Notes: generated by a model not told the origin, from the letters alone. A stretch of 22,500 bases of DNA from Symbiodinium natans (GCA_905221605.1 CAJNDS010000181.1:160001-182500); one strand, 5' to 3'. Positions 13,734 to 21,415 are shown, numbered from the stretch's first letter. Made by a program: numbers and translations.

Positions 13734-14153
13734 TTTAGGGTTTAGGGTTTAGGGTTTGGGGGTTTGGGGGTTTGGGGGTTTGGGGGTTTGGGGGTTTGGG
13801 GGTTTGGGGGTTTGGGGGTTTGGGGGTTTGGGGGTTTGGGGGTTTTGGGGGTTTGGGGGTTTGGGGGTTTGGGGGTTTGGGGGGGGGTTTGGGGGGTTTG
13901 GGGGGTTTGGGGGTTTTGGGGTTTGGGGGTTTGGGGTTTGGGGTTGGGGGTTGGGGGGGGGGGGGGGGGGGTTTTGGGGGTTTGGGGGTTTGGGGGGTTT
14001 GGGGGGGGTTTGGGGGTTTGGGGGTTTGGGGGGTTTGGGGGGGGGTTTGGGGGTTTGGGGGTTTGGGGGGGGTTGGGGGGTTTGGGGGTTTGGGGGTTTG
14101 GGGGTTTGGGGGTTTGGGGGTTTGGGGGTTTGGGGGTTTGGGGTTTGGGTTTA
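13734..14153 (+). repeat. GGGGGTTT array, about 400 bp
   Basis: After three TTTAGGG units the repeat becomes GGGGGTTT (about 45 units) with insertions up to GGGGGGGTTT and a run of 14 G near 13960. It ends at the truncated left side of a family-3 MITE. ORFs here (Gly/Trp/Val/Phe or Pro/Asn/Lys/Thr repeats) are artefacts. Strong quadruplex potential. Confidence 0.95.
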
Positions 14154-14253
14154 TATGGGGAAAGCCTTATACCCCGTATACACCCTGTAAAAACCAAGGG
14201 CCCATACTTCAGAACCCTTTGAGGAAGGCAAGGGCCCATATTAAGGGGCCATG
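14153..14253. mobile_element. MITE, family 3, left end lost
   Basis: Right end TTAAGGGGCCATG and interior blocks match 9501-9634. The left 15-25 bases are missing where the GGGGGTTT array begins. Confidence 0.65.
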
Positions 14254-14339
14254 TAACCACCCCCTACACTCATCGCCTAAACCCTAAACCCCAAACCTTC
14301 AACCCCAAACCCTCTTGAGCCCAGGCTCTCTGAGCAAAA

Positions 14340-14401
14340 CACCCTAAACCCTAAACCCTAAACCCTAAACCCTAAACCCTAAACCCTAAACCCTAAACCC
14401 A
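14340..14401 (-). repeat. CCCTAAA array
   Basis: Eight or nine perfect units. Confidence 0.9.
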
Positions 14402-14424
14402 TGTTAGGGGACCATCCTATGGCC

Positions 14425-14465
14425 TCCTACGGTAACACCCACAGCTCCAGGCTTGGCATCCTAGT
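14425..14465 (-). CDS. very small candidate exon
   Basis: ACTAG|G is followed by DAKPGAVGVT, then GTAGGA. Splice sites fit, but ten residues are too few for confidence. Confidence 0.2.
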
Positions 14466-14508
14466 GTTTTGAACCCCAAACCCGAAAACACAAAACCTTT
14501 GAATGGGG

Positions 14509-14595
14509 CTTGGGGTTAGGGTTTAGGGTTTAGGGTTTAGGGGTTAAGGGTTAGGGGTTAGGGGGTTAGGAGTTAGGGGTTAGGGGTTAGGGGTT
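14509..14595 (+). repeat. TTAGGGG-type array
   Basis: TTTAGGG units change to TTAGGGG units, as at 193-275. Confidence 0.85.
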
Positions 14596-14664
14596 TGCCC
14601 TCAACAATAGTAGGATTCCCCTATAATAAGGACCCCAAGAAGGTAACCCCCAAAATTTCGGAAA

Positions 14665-14728
14665 CCCTTAAACCCTAAACCCCTAAACCCCTAAACCCCT
14701 AAACCCCTAAACCCCTAAACCCCTAAAC
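14665..14728 (-). repeat. CCCCTAAA array
   Basis: About eight uniform eight-base units. On the minus strand its first GTTTAG is the donor of the next exon. Confidence 0.9.
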
Positions 14729-14787
14729 CCCTCCAGGACTTCGTGGAAAGGGTCGCGCAGAAGGATAGAGTTATGGACCCTGGCGCC
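14729..14787 (-). CDS. exon with telomere-derived donor (strand not certain)
   Basis: CAATTAG|G is followed by 19 codons (GARVHNSILLRDPFHEVLE), then GG|GTTTAG. The plus strand is also open and protein-like (DFVERVAQKDRVMDPGALIE), running from CCAG|GAC to a stop near 14860. Minus is preferred because neighbouring exons are minus, but a plus-strand exon is a real alternative. Confidence 0.4.
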
Positions 14788-15045
14788 CTAATTGAACCCT
14801 ACACCCGAAGGCTCTTTAAACAAGGGACTCTTGCCTTCATCACCCTTTTGCATAAACCCTAAACCCTCTACCCTCAGATGGGAGTCCCTTTGAACCCGCA
14901 AAAGAAACCAAACATCCTCAAAAAACATCGAAGGCGCAAACCCTTGTCGCATAAACTCCTGAACCCCTTATATAATCCTAAACCCTTTTTTACATCCTAA
15001 ACCCTAAACCCTAAACCCGAAACCCTAAACCCTAAATCCTAAACC

Positions 15046-15106
15046 CTGAACCCGAAGCCCGGGATGCCCCAGCTCCTTCTTCGTACCTCGACATTCGGCC
15101 CGGGGG
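15046..15106 (-). CDS. weak candidate exon
   Basis: After CCTAG on the minus strand the frame PRAECRGTKKELGHPGLR is open until the array. The TCTAGG hexamer that carries the acceptor is repeated at the other side of the adjacent array (15107-15112 and 15321-15326). Confidence 0.3.
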
Positions 15107-15326
15107 TCTAGGGGTTTTGAGGGGCTTGAGGGGTTTGAGGGGTTTGAGGGGTTTGAGGGCTTTGAGGGGTTTGAGGGGTTTACGGGGTTTGAGGGGTTTA
15201 CGGGGTTTAGGGGGTTTAGAGGGTTTACGGGGGTTTAGGGGGTTTAGGGGGTTTAGGGGGTTTAGGGGGTTTAGGGGGTTTAGGGGGTTTAGGGGGTTTA
15301 GGGGGTTTAGGGTTTAGGGCTCTAGG
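15107..15326 (+). repeat. GGGGTTTGA / GGGGGTTTA array
   Basis: Nine-base GGGGT TTGA-type units on the left give way to eight-base GGGGGTTTA-type units on the right. A translated ORF here (Arg-Gly-Leu/Phe repeats) is an artefact. Confidence 0.9.
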
Positions 15327-15486
15327 ACCCCACGACCGCAACGAAGGAACTCATATAGGGGCCTGAATCATTAGAATAGGGTATTGGGAGGGGTTATTCT
15401 AGGATAAAAACAAAGGGACCATAAGGGATTACTATTAGTAATTATTCCGACCGGTGTATTATGAAGCCCAGGGTGCATCTCTTAAC

Positions 15487-15548
15487 CTCGTCCCTCGTGA
15501 TCTCGATAATGCTCTCGGCCGACTGGTAGTAACAGTTCCTTGGAGGCT
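15487..15548 (-). CDS. exon
   Basis: CATCTCGCAG is followed by two bases and 20 codons (PPRNCYYQSAESIIEITRDE), then GAG|GTTAAG. Unique sequence, well-mixed residues, exact length. Family unknown. Confidence 0.5.
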
Positions 15549-15599
15549 CTGCGAGATGTCGAGTTTTGGGCTTTTGGGTTAGGGTGTAGGTCTCGGTTT

Positions 15600-15722
15600 T
15601 CAGGGTCTGAAATGTGGAGCTGGAGGGCTTTCCGGCTTAATGCCTAGTTGAGATTTAGTGCTTGGGACCCTCGGCACCGATGCCGTCAGCACCAAGCCCC
15701 AGGCAATGGGCGTATAGAAGTA
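15600..15722 (-). CDS. candidate exon, hydrophobic start
   Basis: The frame YFYTPIAWGLVLTASVPRVP then STKSQLGIKPESPPAPHFRP is open to a TGA at 15600-15602. A CTAAC-pyrimidine tract just upstream looks like a branch point, but no AG separates it from the coding part, so the boundary is uncertain. Confidence 0.4.
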   Translation of the reverse strand, partial: YFYTPIAWGLVLTASVPRVPSTKSQLGIKPESPPAPHFRP

Positions 15723-15735
15723 GGTTAGGCTTACA

Positions 15736-15800
15736 ACCCTAAACCCTAAACCCTAAACCCTAAACCCTAAACCCTAAACCCTAAACCCTAAACCCTAAAC
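15736..15800 (-). repeat. CCCTAAA array with 6-bp flanking repeat
   Basis: Nine perfect units. AGGCTT occurs at 15727-15732 and 15801-15806. Six bases is weak evidence for target duplication. Confidence 0.85.
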
Positions 15801-15842
15801 AGGCTTTAAGGGCACTGCTCCGTACCAAGTCGCCCTACTTAC

Positions 15843-15888
15843 TACATCCCGTGTGCAGTTTGTCGCAGCTTTTGAGGCCACAAGGGAC
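15843..15888 (-). CDS. micro-exon with consensus donor
   Basis: GAG|G acceptor, 46 bases, then the consensus donor GTAAGT. In phase with the upstream exon at 15940-16030 it reads PLWPQKLRQTAHGM. Another frame is Cys-rich (VPCGLKSCDKLHTGC) and looks like a zinc-binding motif, but the phase does not support it. Confidence 0.45.
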
Positions 15889-15939
15889 CTCGAACCCCAA
15901 GCTACGGGGGGGAACCCTAAACCCTAAACCCCAAACTAC

Positions 15940-16030
15940 CGTCGGGCCCAAGGATCAGGGAGTTGAAGTCGATAATCTGCGGAAACAGCCGGAAGTCGAT
16001 GCAAAACTGCAGGAACGCCTGAGAGCCCCG
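15940..16030 (-). CDS. exon, aromatic-rich folded segment
   Basis: After a T-rich tract and TTCAAG the minus strand reads RGSQAFLQFCIDFRLFPQII and DFNSLILGPD, then a G|GTAGTT donor. Alternating Phe, Ile and Leu with few charged residues strongly suggests a conserved folded domain. It ends in phase 1, which fits the micro-exon at 15843-15888. This is among the best coding calls. I cannot name the family. Confidence 0.65.
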
Positions 16031-16280
16031 CTTGAACATCAAAAAAAACAAGGACGAGGACCGCCCCGACTCACTCTTTCGGGTTTAGGGTGCCTCGTTT
16101 TTGTGTTTTGCCCTGAACCTGGGCAACCCTAAACCCTAAACCCGAGACCCTGCACCCTTTTTTGCGCGCCAGGGCTCTCTACACCCCGCAGCCTAAACCC
16201 TAAACCCTTACCCCTAACAGCCTAGCCCCAACCTCCCCGAAGCTTTCAACGGACCCCAAACCCCAAACAAGACCCTAAAC

Positions 16281-16328
16281 CAAGAAGCGATCCTCCAAGG
16301 CTCCAAGGGCTGCAGGGTAGAACATCGA
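16281..16328 (-). CDS. 48-bp exon with telomere-derived donor
   Basis: ATGTAG is followed by exactly 16 codons (SMFYPAALGALEDRFL), then GTTTAG. Phase 0 on both sides. Confidence 0.45.
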
Positions 16329-16344
16329 CTACATGTGCGGGTTA

Positions 16345-16425
16345 TTCGGTTTAGGGTTTAGGGTTTAGGGTTTAGGGTTTAGGGTTTAGGGTTTAGGGTT
16401 TAGGGTTTAGGATTTGGGGTTTAGC
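16345..16425 (+). repeat. TTTAGGG array
   Basis: About ten units, last ones decayed. Confidence 0.9.
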
Positions 16426-16529
16426 CTTAAGGGTTAAGGGTTCAGGGCTTACGGCTTAGGGGGCGGCCGGGGTGGGGGGAATTGACCCTAAACTCGAAGG
16501 CATGTACTCTCATTAGAGACTCCGTAATT

Positions 16530-16531
<2 letters not shown>

Positions 16532-16585
<54 letters not shown>
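16532..16585. repeat. (AC)n microsatellite
   Basis: About 27 uninterrupted AC units. Confidence 0.98.
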
Positions 16586-16589
<4 letters not shown>

Positions 16590-16615
16590 AAGGCATGAAC
16601 TGGCCGACGTGCCTT

Positions 16616-16672
16616 CTTGCCACAAGGATTTATGAGCTGTGATGAAGTTTGGTTAGGCTTTGTTTTTGCCAC
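16616..16672 (-). other. intron-like repeat, family GTGGCAAAAA (57 bp)
   Basis: Minus strand: CAG|GTGGCAAAAACAAAGCCTAAC...ATCCTTGTGGCAAG. It has a GT start, a CTAAC branch-like motif and an AAG end. Start motifs recur at 13694, 13135, 8524 and (as GTGGCCAAAAA) near 4975; the CTTGTGG end motif recurs near 13632 and 4770. Confidence 0.5.
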
Positions 16673-16745
16673 CTGCCCAGGTGAACTTACGAAACAGTGC
16701 AGGGCACTTCCGGGCAATCGAAACCGTTTCGGAGAATCATGCCTT
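16673..16745 (-). CDS. candidate exon before the GTGGCAAAAA intron
   Basis: One frame reads VSIARKCPALFRKFTWA up to the GTGGC donor. A second reads MILRNGFDCPEVPCTVS from TTTTTTAAG|G up to a consensus GTAAGT donor at about 16695. I cannot decide between them. Confidence 0.35.
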
Positions 16746-16936
16746 AAAAAACATCTACGACCTGTTGCCCCGTCTAACGCGAACGCGCGCAAACACCAGG
16801 GGAATCCCAAACTGAAACTCTCTCAACACACAGGTAGTAGGTCAAATGCAGCTATTTACAGAAATATAGCCTTGGATTAGGATTTCGGGTTGAGACACCC
16901 AACCCTGAACCCCTGTCTACCCCCTCTAGCCCTAAC

Positions 16937-17029
16937 CTGCAGACCCAAACCCGATCCGACCTCGTTGGACATGTGCCCGTTGGTTGCTGCAGGCGTGTGC
17001 AAGAACGTGGTTTGGGTGTCCAGGTACAC
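16937..17029 (-). CDS. exon bounded by a MITE remnant
   Basis: The acceptor TTCCAG is the last base of the MITE remnant at 17030-17061. Exactly 31 codons follow (VYLDTQTTFLHTPAATNGHM, then SNEVGSGLGLQ) and the donor CAG|GTTAGG. Phase 0 at both ends. Convincing composition, family unknown. Confidence 0.6.
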
Positions 17030-17061
17030 CTGGAACCTCGGATGGTACCATGAACCTCAAG
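17030..17061. mobile_element. MITE remnant, family 1 (TIRs only)
   Basis: CTGGAACCTCGGATGG joined to TACCATGAACCTCAAG: the two terminal arms of the CTTGGAGGTTCATGG family meet with almost no interior. Confidence 0.55.
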
Positions 17062-17415
17062 CATGAACCCTGAACCCTAGCACATCCCTCCCCCCACCCC
17101 ACAATCTGACCGAACCTCCTGAACGTTCTACTGTTCTACTTGGGGGCGTCAGAGCTTAGGCAAGGCAAGCGAATTATGTCCATTTGTCCACGTCAGTTCC
17201 GGCTTTCGGGGCGGTAAGGGCTTAGAGCGCACGCTCCCAAGACCTCTAGGGGGATCCAATTGGGTCATTCTTAGGAACCCTTAACTGGATCTACTTTTTG
17301 AATCCCGGATCAAGGCCCCCAACCAGGGTGTACCTTTTGTCACCTGGTGTACAGCTTTATCTCACTGCTTGCACAGGGTTCGTGCTTAGAGCTCGCGTTG
17401 CCTGGACGGCATTTT
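17062..17415. other. unique sequence, no convincing exon
   Basis: A plus ORF (17298-17531) runs into the adjacent array and is not convincing. No minus segment with both splice sites was seen. Confidence 0.35.
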
Positions 17416-17418
17416 TAC

Positions 17419-17454
17419 TGAGACCGCCACAAGTACTCGAAGCTGTCGTAGTAC
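17419..17454 (-). CDS. micro-exon
   Basis: TTTGAG|G is followed by one base, YYDSFEYLWRS, and two bases before the donor GTAAAA. The frame is open upstream as SLNLR. Small but rich in aromatic residues. Confidence 0.35.
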
Positions 17455-17466
17455 CTCAAATTCAGG

Positions 17467-17650
17467 GAGTAGGGTTTAGGGTTTTAGGGGTTTTAGGGGT
17501 TTTAGGGGTTTTAGGGGTTTTAGGGGTTTAGGGTTTAGGGTTTAGGGTTTAGGGTTTAGGGTTTAGGGTTTAGGGTTTAGGGCTTAGGGTTTAGGGTTTA
17601 GGGTTTAGGGTTTAGGGTTTAGGGTTTAGGGTTCAGGGTTCAGGGTTTTG
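17467..17650 (+). repeat. GGGGTTTTA then TTTAGGG array
   Basis: Five nine-base GGGGTTTTA units are followed by about 17 TTTAGGG units and a few TTCAGGG units. Confidence 0.95.
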
Positions 17651-18173
17651 ACACAACACTCCATCAGGCTGCCCCTTTCTTGCATCGAGGCCCCTGGTCT
17701 GACCCCCAAGACCCCCTGTGCACCCTCAACCCTAAACTTAGGCGGGCGCGGGATTCAAGACGCCCCTCATTTCCCTGTGACTGTCTACGAAGTGTAGTTT
17801 TTCTTGTATTTGCCGTCTGAATCGGGTGCCTTAGAGACTCAAGACAGATTCTGCTCCGACAAAGCCTCGCTGTTGCTTTTCATTAGGGGTTCATTACTAA
17901 ACCCTCCTAAATTACCTCTTCTTGAGCTCTTTAATATGGCCGAATATTTAAGATGCCCCTGGGTTCTTCGCTCATTTCTGCTCCGACAGCAGCTTCACAC
18001 CATGGAAGATGATGATGTGTGATATGTTGCGATGCTGATCATTTAGTATGGTCGAAACACTGGGCCTGGAGCCTCACACTTGCAAGCCTAGTTCAATCCA
18101 ATGAAACTCCAACCCCTGAAATCCAAACAACTGACCAACGACACGGCACTTAAGACTTTCCAAACACACCTAC
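17651..18173. other. mainly non-coding stretch
   Basis: TCTGCTCCGACARC occurs at about 17848 and 17980 in direct orientation. A minus segment APDSDGKYKKNYTS at about 17793-17835 (CTAAG|G to GTAGAC) is a possible micro-exon. A fragment of the family-6 element end (GGCGGGCGCGGGATT) is at 17741-17756. Confidence 0.35.
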
Positions 18174-18317
18174 GCCGGGCGCGGGGCCTACATAGTCAGC
18201 CTAACCACCTGATCTTATGGTAAACACCCGATTCCGGAAAAAAATCGCCTTTAAACACCAGAAACCTCTCTCTTTTTTAAATTAAAACCAAGGGACATCT
18301 TAAATCCCGCGCCCGGC
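18174..18317. mobile_element. MITE, family 6 (144 bp)
   Basis: The ends GCCGGGCGCGGGG and CCCGCGCCCGGC are inverted repeats around an AT-rich interior. A single end is also present at 17741. Confidence 0.65.
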
Positions 18318-18341
18318 TAAACTTATAGGGTTCTTAAGGGA

Positions 18342-18433
18342 GCGGGGTTTAGGGTTTAGGGTTTAGGGTTTAGGGTTTAGGGTTTAGGGTTTAGGGTTTA
18401 GGGTTTAGGGTTTAGGGTTTAGGGTTTAGGGTT
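18342..18433 (+). repeat. TTTAGGG array
   Basis: Thirteen nearly perfect units. Imperfectly similar sequences (CTTAAGGGAGC and CTTAGGGAAGC) flank it. Confidence 0.95.
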
Positions 18434-18750
18434 TAGGGGGGGCCTAGGGAACCTTAGGGAAGCTTCACGGGAGCCTGACAGAGTTGTAGGGAGTATCAGG
18501 GAACCTCGGGGTACATACCCCCCTTGAACCCCCCTCCCTGAAGAACCCTCTAATCAACCCTAAAGCACCCTGAAGCCTAGACCCTAAGCAATGAAGAGCC
18601 CTAATCCCAAAAAGGGATACGGGTTGTTGGGGAGCAGGGCCTCAAATCCTCACTGGGGTAGGTTTGGGCACCCACACAAAAAAAATGGCTTCATAAAGAC
18701 TGTATCGCGTTCAAGGTCAAGAGAAAACTTTAAAACTATGTTCTAACCTA
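18434..18750. other. mainly non-coding stretch
   Basis: Short GGGA-rich repeats near 18440-18500. A minus segment LDLERDTVFMK near 18685-18720 might be a micro-exon but lacks clear sites. Confidence 0.35.
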
Positions 18751-18751
18751 C

Positions 18752-18810
18752 TCCAGCTCGGGTCCTGAGGCTCGGATGAGAAGATGAGGGTCGGGTGCTT
18801 CGAAAAATTG
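18752..18810 (-). CDS. exon, possible cis-prenyltransferase-like motif
   Basis: CAGACCAG is followed by 19 codons (QFFEAPDPHLLIRASGPEL), then GA|GTAGGT. PDPHLLIRASG resembles the PDLLIRTSG motif of undecaprenyl or dehydrodolichyl diphosphate synthases, which normally continues E-x-R-L-S-N-F-L-L-W. I could not find that continuation downstream, so the identification is tentative. Confidence 0.5.
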
Positions 18811-18879
18811 CTGGTCTGGGGGCGAAACGCATCAAAGCACACTGGGGAAATGTTAGGGGCCTTGGCTTGCTGACATTTG

Positions 18880-19217
18880 TGTGCTGATCCCAACAGGCAC
18901 CAAGAGTCCTAAACCCCAAACCCTAAACCCGCATGCAAGCAGCAACTCCCTCTTTACTAGTCCCCTGAAAGAAAGAGAGGTAACTGTCACATCTCATGTC
19001 ATCCTTGGGCTATCTAGGGGTCCAGACTCTGACTCGGAGAAACCTAAGAACTGCGAAACCTCACAAAATCAAGCAACATGCAGGTTCCCCAAAATGCGGG
19101 GGGGATCGTGCGGGGTGCTCTTCTCCATTTTGGGGTCCCGAGTACTTTGGGGTACATTGCGGGCGGCTCTACGCGGGGAAATACCCACATCGAGCCCGAA
19201 GACCACGAGACGCTTAA
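18880..19217. other. open in several frames, coding strand unclear
   Basis: Three plus frames and one minus frame stay open between 19040 and 19217. A partial inverted repeat, CCCCAAAATG with CATTTTGGGG, lies at 19085-19094 and 19128-19137. A minus segment RLVVFGLD before GTGGGT at about 19195-19216 may be a small exon. Confidence 0.3.
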
Positions 19218-19276
19218 CCTAAACCCTAAACCCCAAAACCCTAAACCCGTGAAGCCTTCGATGCCTTAATTCGGAC

Positions 19277-19348
19277 CCCGCCACATCCAGACCAGCTGGA
19301 CGATTTCAGGCTCGAGGAGCATGCCTTTCGTCATCGTTTCAGAGGCTC
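19277..19348 (-). CDS. exon, possibly split by an array
   Basis: The frame SETMTKGMLLEPEIVQLVWM then WRG ends at G|GTCCGA. The acceptor TTCCAG|AGCCTC lies on the far side of the array (19464-19472); with the array and one 7-bp copy removed the exon reads continuously from that acceptor. Confidence 0.5.
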
Positions 19349-19470
19349 AGGGTTTAGGGTTTAAGGTTTAGGGTTTAGGGTTTAGGGTTTAGGGTTTAGG
19401 GTTTAGGGTTTAGGGTTTAGGGTTTAGGGTTTAGGGTTTAGGGTTTAGGGTTTAGGGTTTAGGGAGGCTC
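19342..19470. mobile_element. telomere-like array with 7-bp flanking duplication
   Basis: GAGGCTC at 19342-19348 and 19464-19470 brackets about 16 TTTAGGG units (one TTTAAGG). Loss of one copy plus the array would rejoin a 3' splice site to its exon. Confidence 0.5.
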
Positions 19471-19576
19471 TGGAATGTGGTGGTTTCCGACATTAGGGTA
19501 CCTCACTGGGGTCCATACTATACGGTGATCCTACTTTTTGGGGCTCTCTTTTTGGGGGCCCCCTATGTTCGTAAAC

Positions 19577-19690
19577 CCCCATGTAGATTTCAAGGCACCA
19601 GAACGCATGGCTAGCATGCAATACCAGGCTGCTCGTCAAGTATTCTCCTTTGGAGACCATGCACCTCGGACTTTCGAGGTCTTGCGGCAA
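19577..19690 (-). CDS. exon of 38 codons
   Basis: CTTTCCTTCTAG is a strong acceptor. The codons read [20 protein letters not shown] then [18 protein letters not shown] before GTTTAC. The plus strand over the same bases is also open and protein-like ([20 protein letters not shown]), but third-position GC is higher on the minus strand. Phase 0 at both ends. Confidence 0.5.
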
Positions 19691-19708
19691 CTAGAAGGAA
19701 AGGAGTTC

Positions 19709-19895
19709 CCAGGTTTAGGGTTTGGGGTTTGGGGTTTGGGGTTTGGGGTTTGGGGTTTGGGGTTTGGGGTTTGGGCTTTGGGCTTTGGGCTTTGGGGTTT
19801 GGGGTTTGGGGTTTGGGGTTTGGGGTTTGGGGTTTGGGGTTTGGGGTTTGGGGTTTGGGGTTTGGGGTTTGGGGTTTGGGGTTTGGGGTTTGGGG
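19709..19895 (+). repeat. TTTGGGG array
   Basis: About 26 TTTGGGG units with three TTTGGGC units. Its translation (GFGVWGL repeats) is an artefact. Confidence 0.95.
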
Positions 19896-20089
19896 ACGAA
19901 AGCCTAAACCCTAAACCCTGTAAAATGAACCCTTCTATGAGGAAAGGGAAAGCACTGAAGCCCCAAAGCTTTTGCATCCACAACCCTAAACCCTAAACCT
20001 TTCTCCCTAAACCCTAAACCCACTCCTCTCCAGGGGCTGTTGTGCTTTGAAGTCTAGCCCTAACTGCCACAGCTTCGGCACTTGCATGC

Positions 20090-20187
20090 GGATCTGTCTG
20101 ATTCCTATTTAATCGTTTCGCTCTTGTCACTGCGGCAGCTGCTTGACATGTTGCGCTTTGGGCTTGGGGAACTTCCGGCGCTCATTG
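20090..20187 (-). CDS. candidate exon, possible start codon
   Basis: MSAGSSPSPKRNMSSSCRSD then KSETIK and stop. Ser-rich, low complexity, so modest confidence. A possible micro-exon IRMQVPKLWQ (CAGACAG to GTTAGG) lies at about 20066-20097. Confidence 0.35.
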
Positions 20188-20189
20188 CC

Positions 20190-20281
20190 CGAAACCCTAA
20201 ACCCTAAACCCTTAACCCTAAACCCTAAACCCTTAACCCTAAACCCTAAACCCTAAACCCTGAACCCTGAACCCTGAACCC
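20190..20281 (-). repeat. CCCTAAA array
   Basis: Mixed CCCTAAA, CCCTTAA and CCCTGAA units. Confidence 0.9.
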
Positions 20282-20381
20282 TTCCATGAGGAAGGGGAAG
20301 CAACCCTGAGGCTCTAAAGTCGCTGTTCGAAGCCCACAAGTCGAGGCACGGTTCAGGTGGGGGAGAGTCTTTCGGGCTGCT

Positions 20382-20545
20382 TAGGGTTTAGGGTTTAGGG
20401 TTTAGGGTTTAGGGTTTAGGGTTTAGGGTTTAGGGTTTAGGGTTTAGGGTTTAGGGTTTAGGGTTTAGGGTTTAGGGTTTAGGGTTTAGAGGGTTTAGGG
20501 TTTAGAAGTTAGGGGTTTAGGGTTTTGGGCTTCGGGTTTGGGGTT
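20382..20545 (+). repeat. TTTAGGG array
   Basis: Fifteen perfect units followed by decayed ones. Confidence 0.95.
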
Positions 20546-20602
20546 TAAGGGAGCCTTGCGAGGATGATGCGAGCTTTACTAGGGAGCTCGGTGTCGCTCC
20601 AA
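20546..20602 (-). CDS. weak candidate exon
   Basis: TTTGGAG is followed by one base, then DTELPSKARIILARLP and TAA. Short but protein-like. Confidence 0.35.
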
Positions 20603-20614
20603 ACCCTTTTGACC

Positions 20615-20682
20615 CTAAACCCTGAACCCTATTGACCCTAAACCCTAAACCCTAAACCCTAAACCCTAAACCCTAAACCCAA
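20615..20682 (-). repeat. CCCTAAA array
   Basis: About eight units. Confidence 0.9.
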
Positions 20683-20705
20683 CTCATCTATGGGAACTTC
20701 TCAAC

Positions 20706-20754
20706 TCAGGTGTCCTTTGAGGTTGCCAACATCACAGGCTGAGATGTCGAACTT
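20706..20754 (-). CDS. exon
   Basis: CAACCAAG is followed by 16 codons (KFDISACDVGNLKGHL) and the donor A|GTTGAG. The plus strand is open too (YGNFSTQVSFEVANITG). Confidence 0.4.
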
Positions 20755-20876
20755 CTTGGTTGAGGCTCACGGCTTAGCGTACGGCTTTAGGGCGGCAGGG
20801 CAAGCCCTCAACCACCTCGCCCCCAAACCCTAAAACCCTAAACCCCCAAGCACAATAACTCAACAGGCGTTTTCCC

Positions 20877-20942
20877 TAGATCCGGCCTCTAGACCACCCA
20901 ATGGTCCGTTTCGGCCTTTGGGCCACCCCAATGTCCTTTAGG
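20877..20942 (-). CDS. weak candidate exon
   Basis: The frame KDIGVAQRPKRTIGWSRGRI ends in TAG. The underlying DNA contains two similar units (GACCACCCAATGGTCC and GGCCACCCCAATGTCC), so it may be repeat. Confidence 0.25.
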
Positions 20943-20996
20943 TTTTTAGGGCTTGTTTCGCGGCTTAGGGCAGGGTTTCTGGTTTGGAGTTTAGGG

Positions 20997-21048
20997 TCCC
21001 TTTTCCCCTCCACCCTTCCCAGCGGAGGCACGTGTGAGCATAGAGAGC
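20997..21048 (-). CDS. candidate exon
   Basis: GAGCCCAG|G is followed by ALYAHTCLRWEGWRGKGT. Good composition, donor unclear. Confidence 0.35.
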
Positions 21049-21319
21049 CTGGGCTCACGGTAGGGTTTAGGGTTTAGGCCTCAGGGTTTAGGGTTTACTT
21101 TGGGGGTAGGATTTAGGAACTTGCCAGCACCGAATCCTAGCTGCTGTGTACGCACGCCCCCTACAGACCGTAGCCTCTTATCCACTGCTTAGATACAAGC
21201 CTCCTATACGTCTCAGATAAGAGTGAGAACGCCCTGCAGGCCTAACCTCAGAGAGCCGAACGCCCTGCAACGCCCTCACCCTAAGCCAAGCCCTAAGCCC
21301 AAAACCCTGGACCCCAATA

Positions 21320-21415
21320 AACCCTTAACCCTAAACCCTAAACCCCTAAACCCTAAACCCTAAACCCCTAAACCCCTAAACCCCTAAACCCCTAAACCCC
21401 TAAACCCCTAAACCC
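21320..21415 (-). repeat. CCCTAAA / CCCCTAAA array
   Basis: Seven-base units at the left, eight-base CCCCTAAA units at the right. Confidence 0.9.

Noticed and set aside
13742-14287. Four long Gly/Trp- or Pro/Lys-rich ORFs
   Set aside because: They are translations of the GGGGGTTT array on both strands; unit length, not selection, keeps the frames open.
15843-15888. NF-X1-like or other zinc-binding motif (CGLKSCDKLHTGC)
   Set aside because: The frame is not in phase with the well-supported upstream exon.
19538-19996. 152-codon plus-strand ORF as a complete gene
   Set aside because: Its second half is translated TTTGGGG repeat. The first part may be antisense to a minus-strand exon with higher third-position GC.
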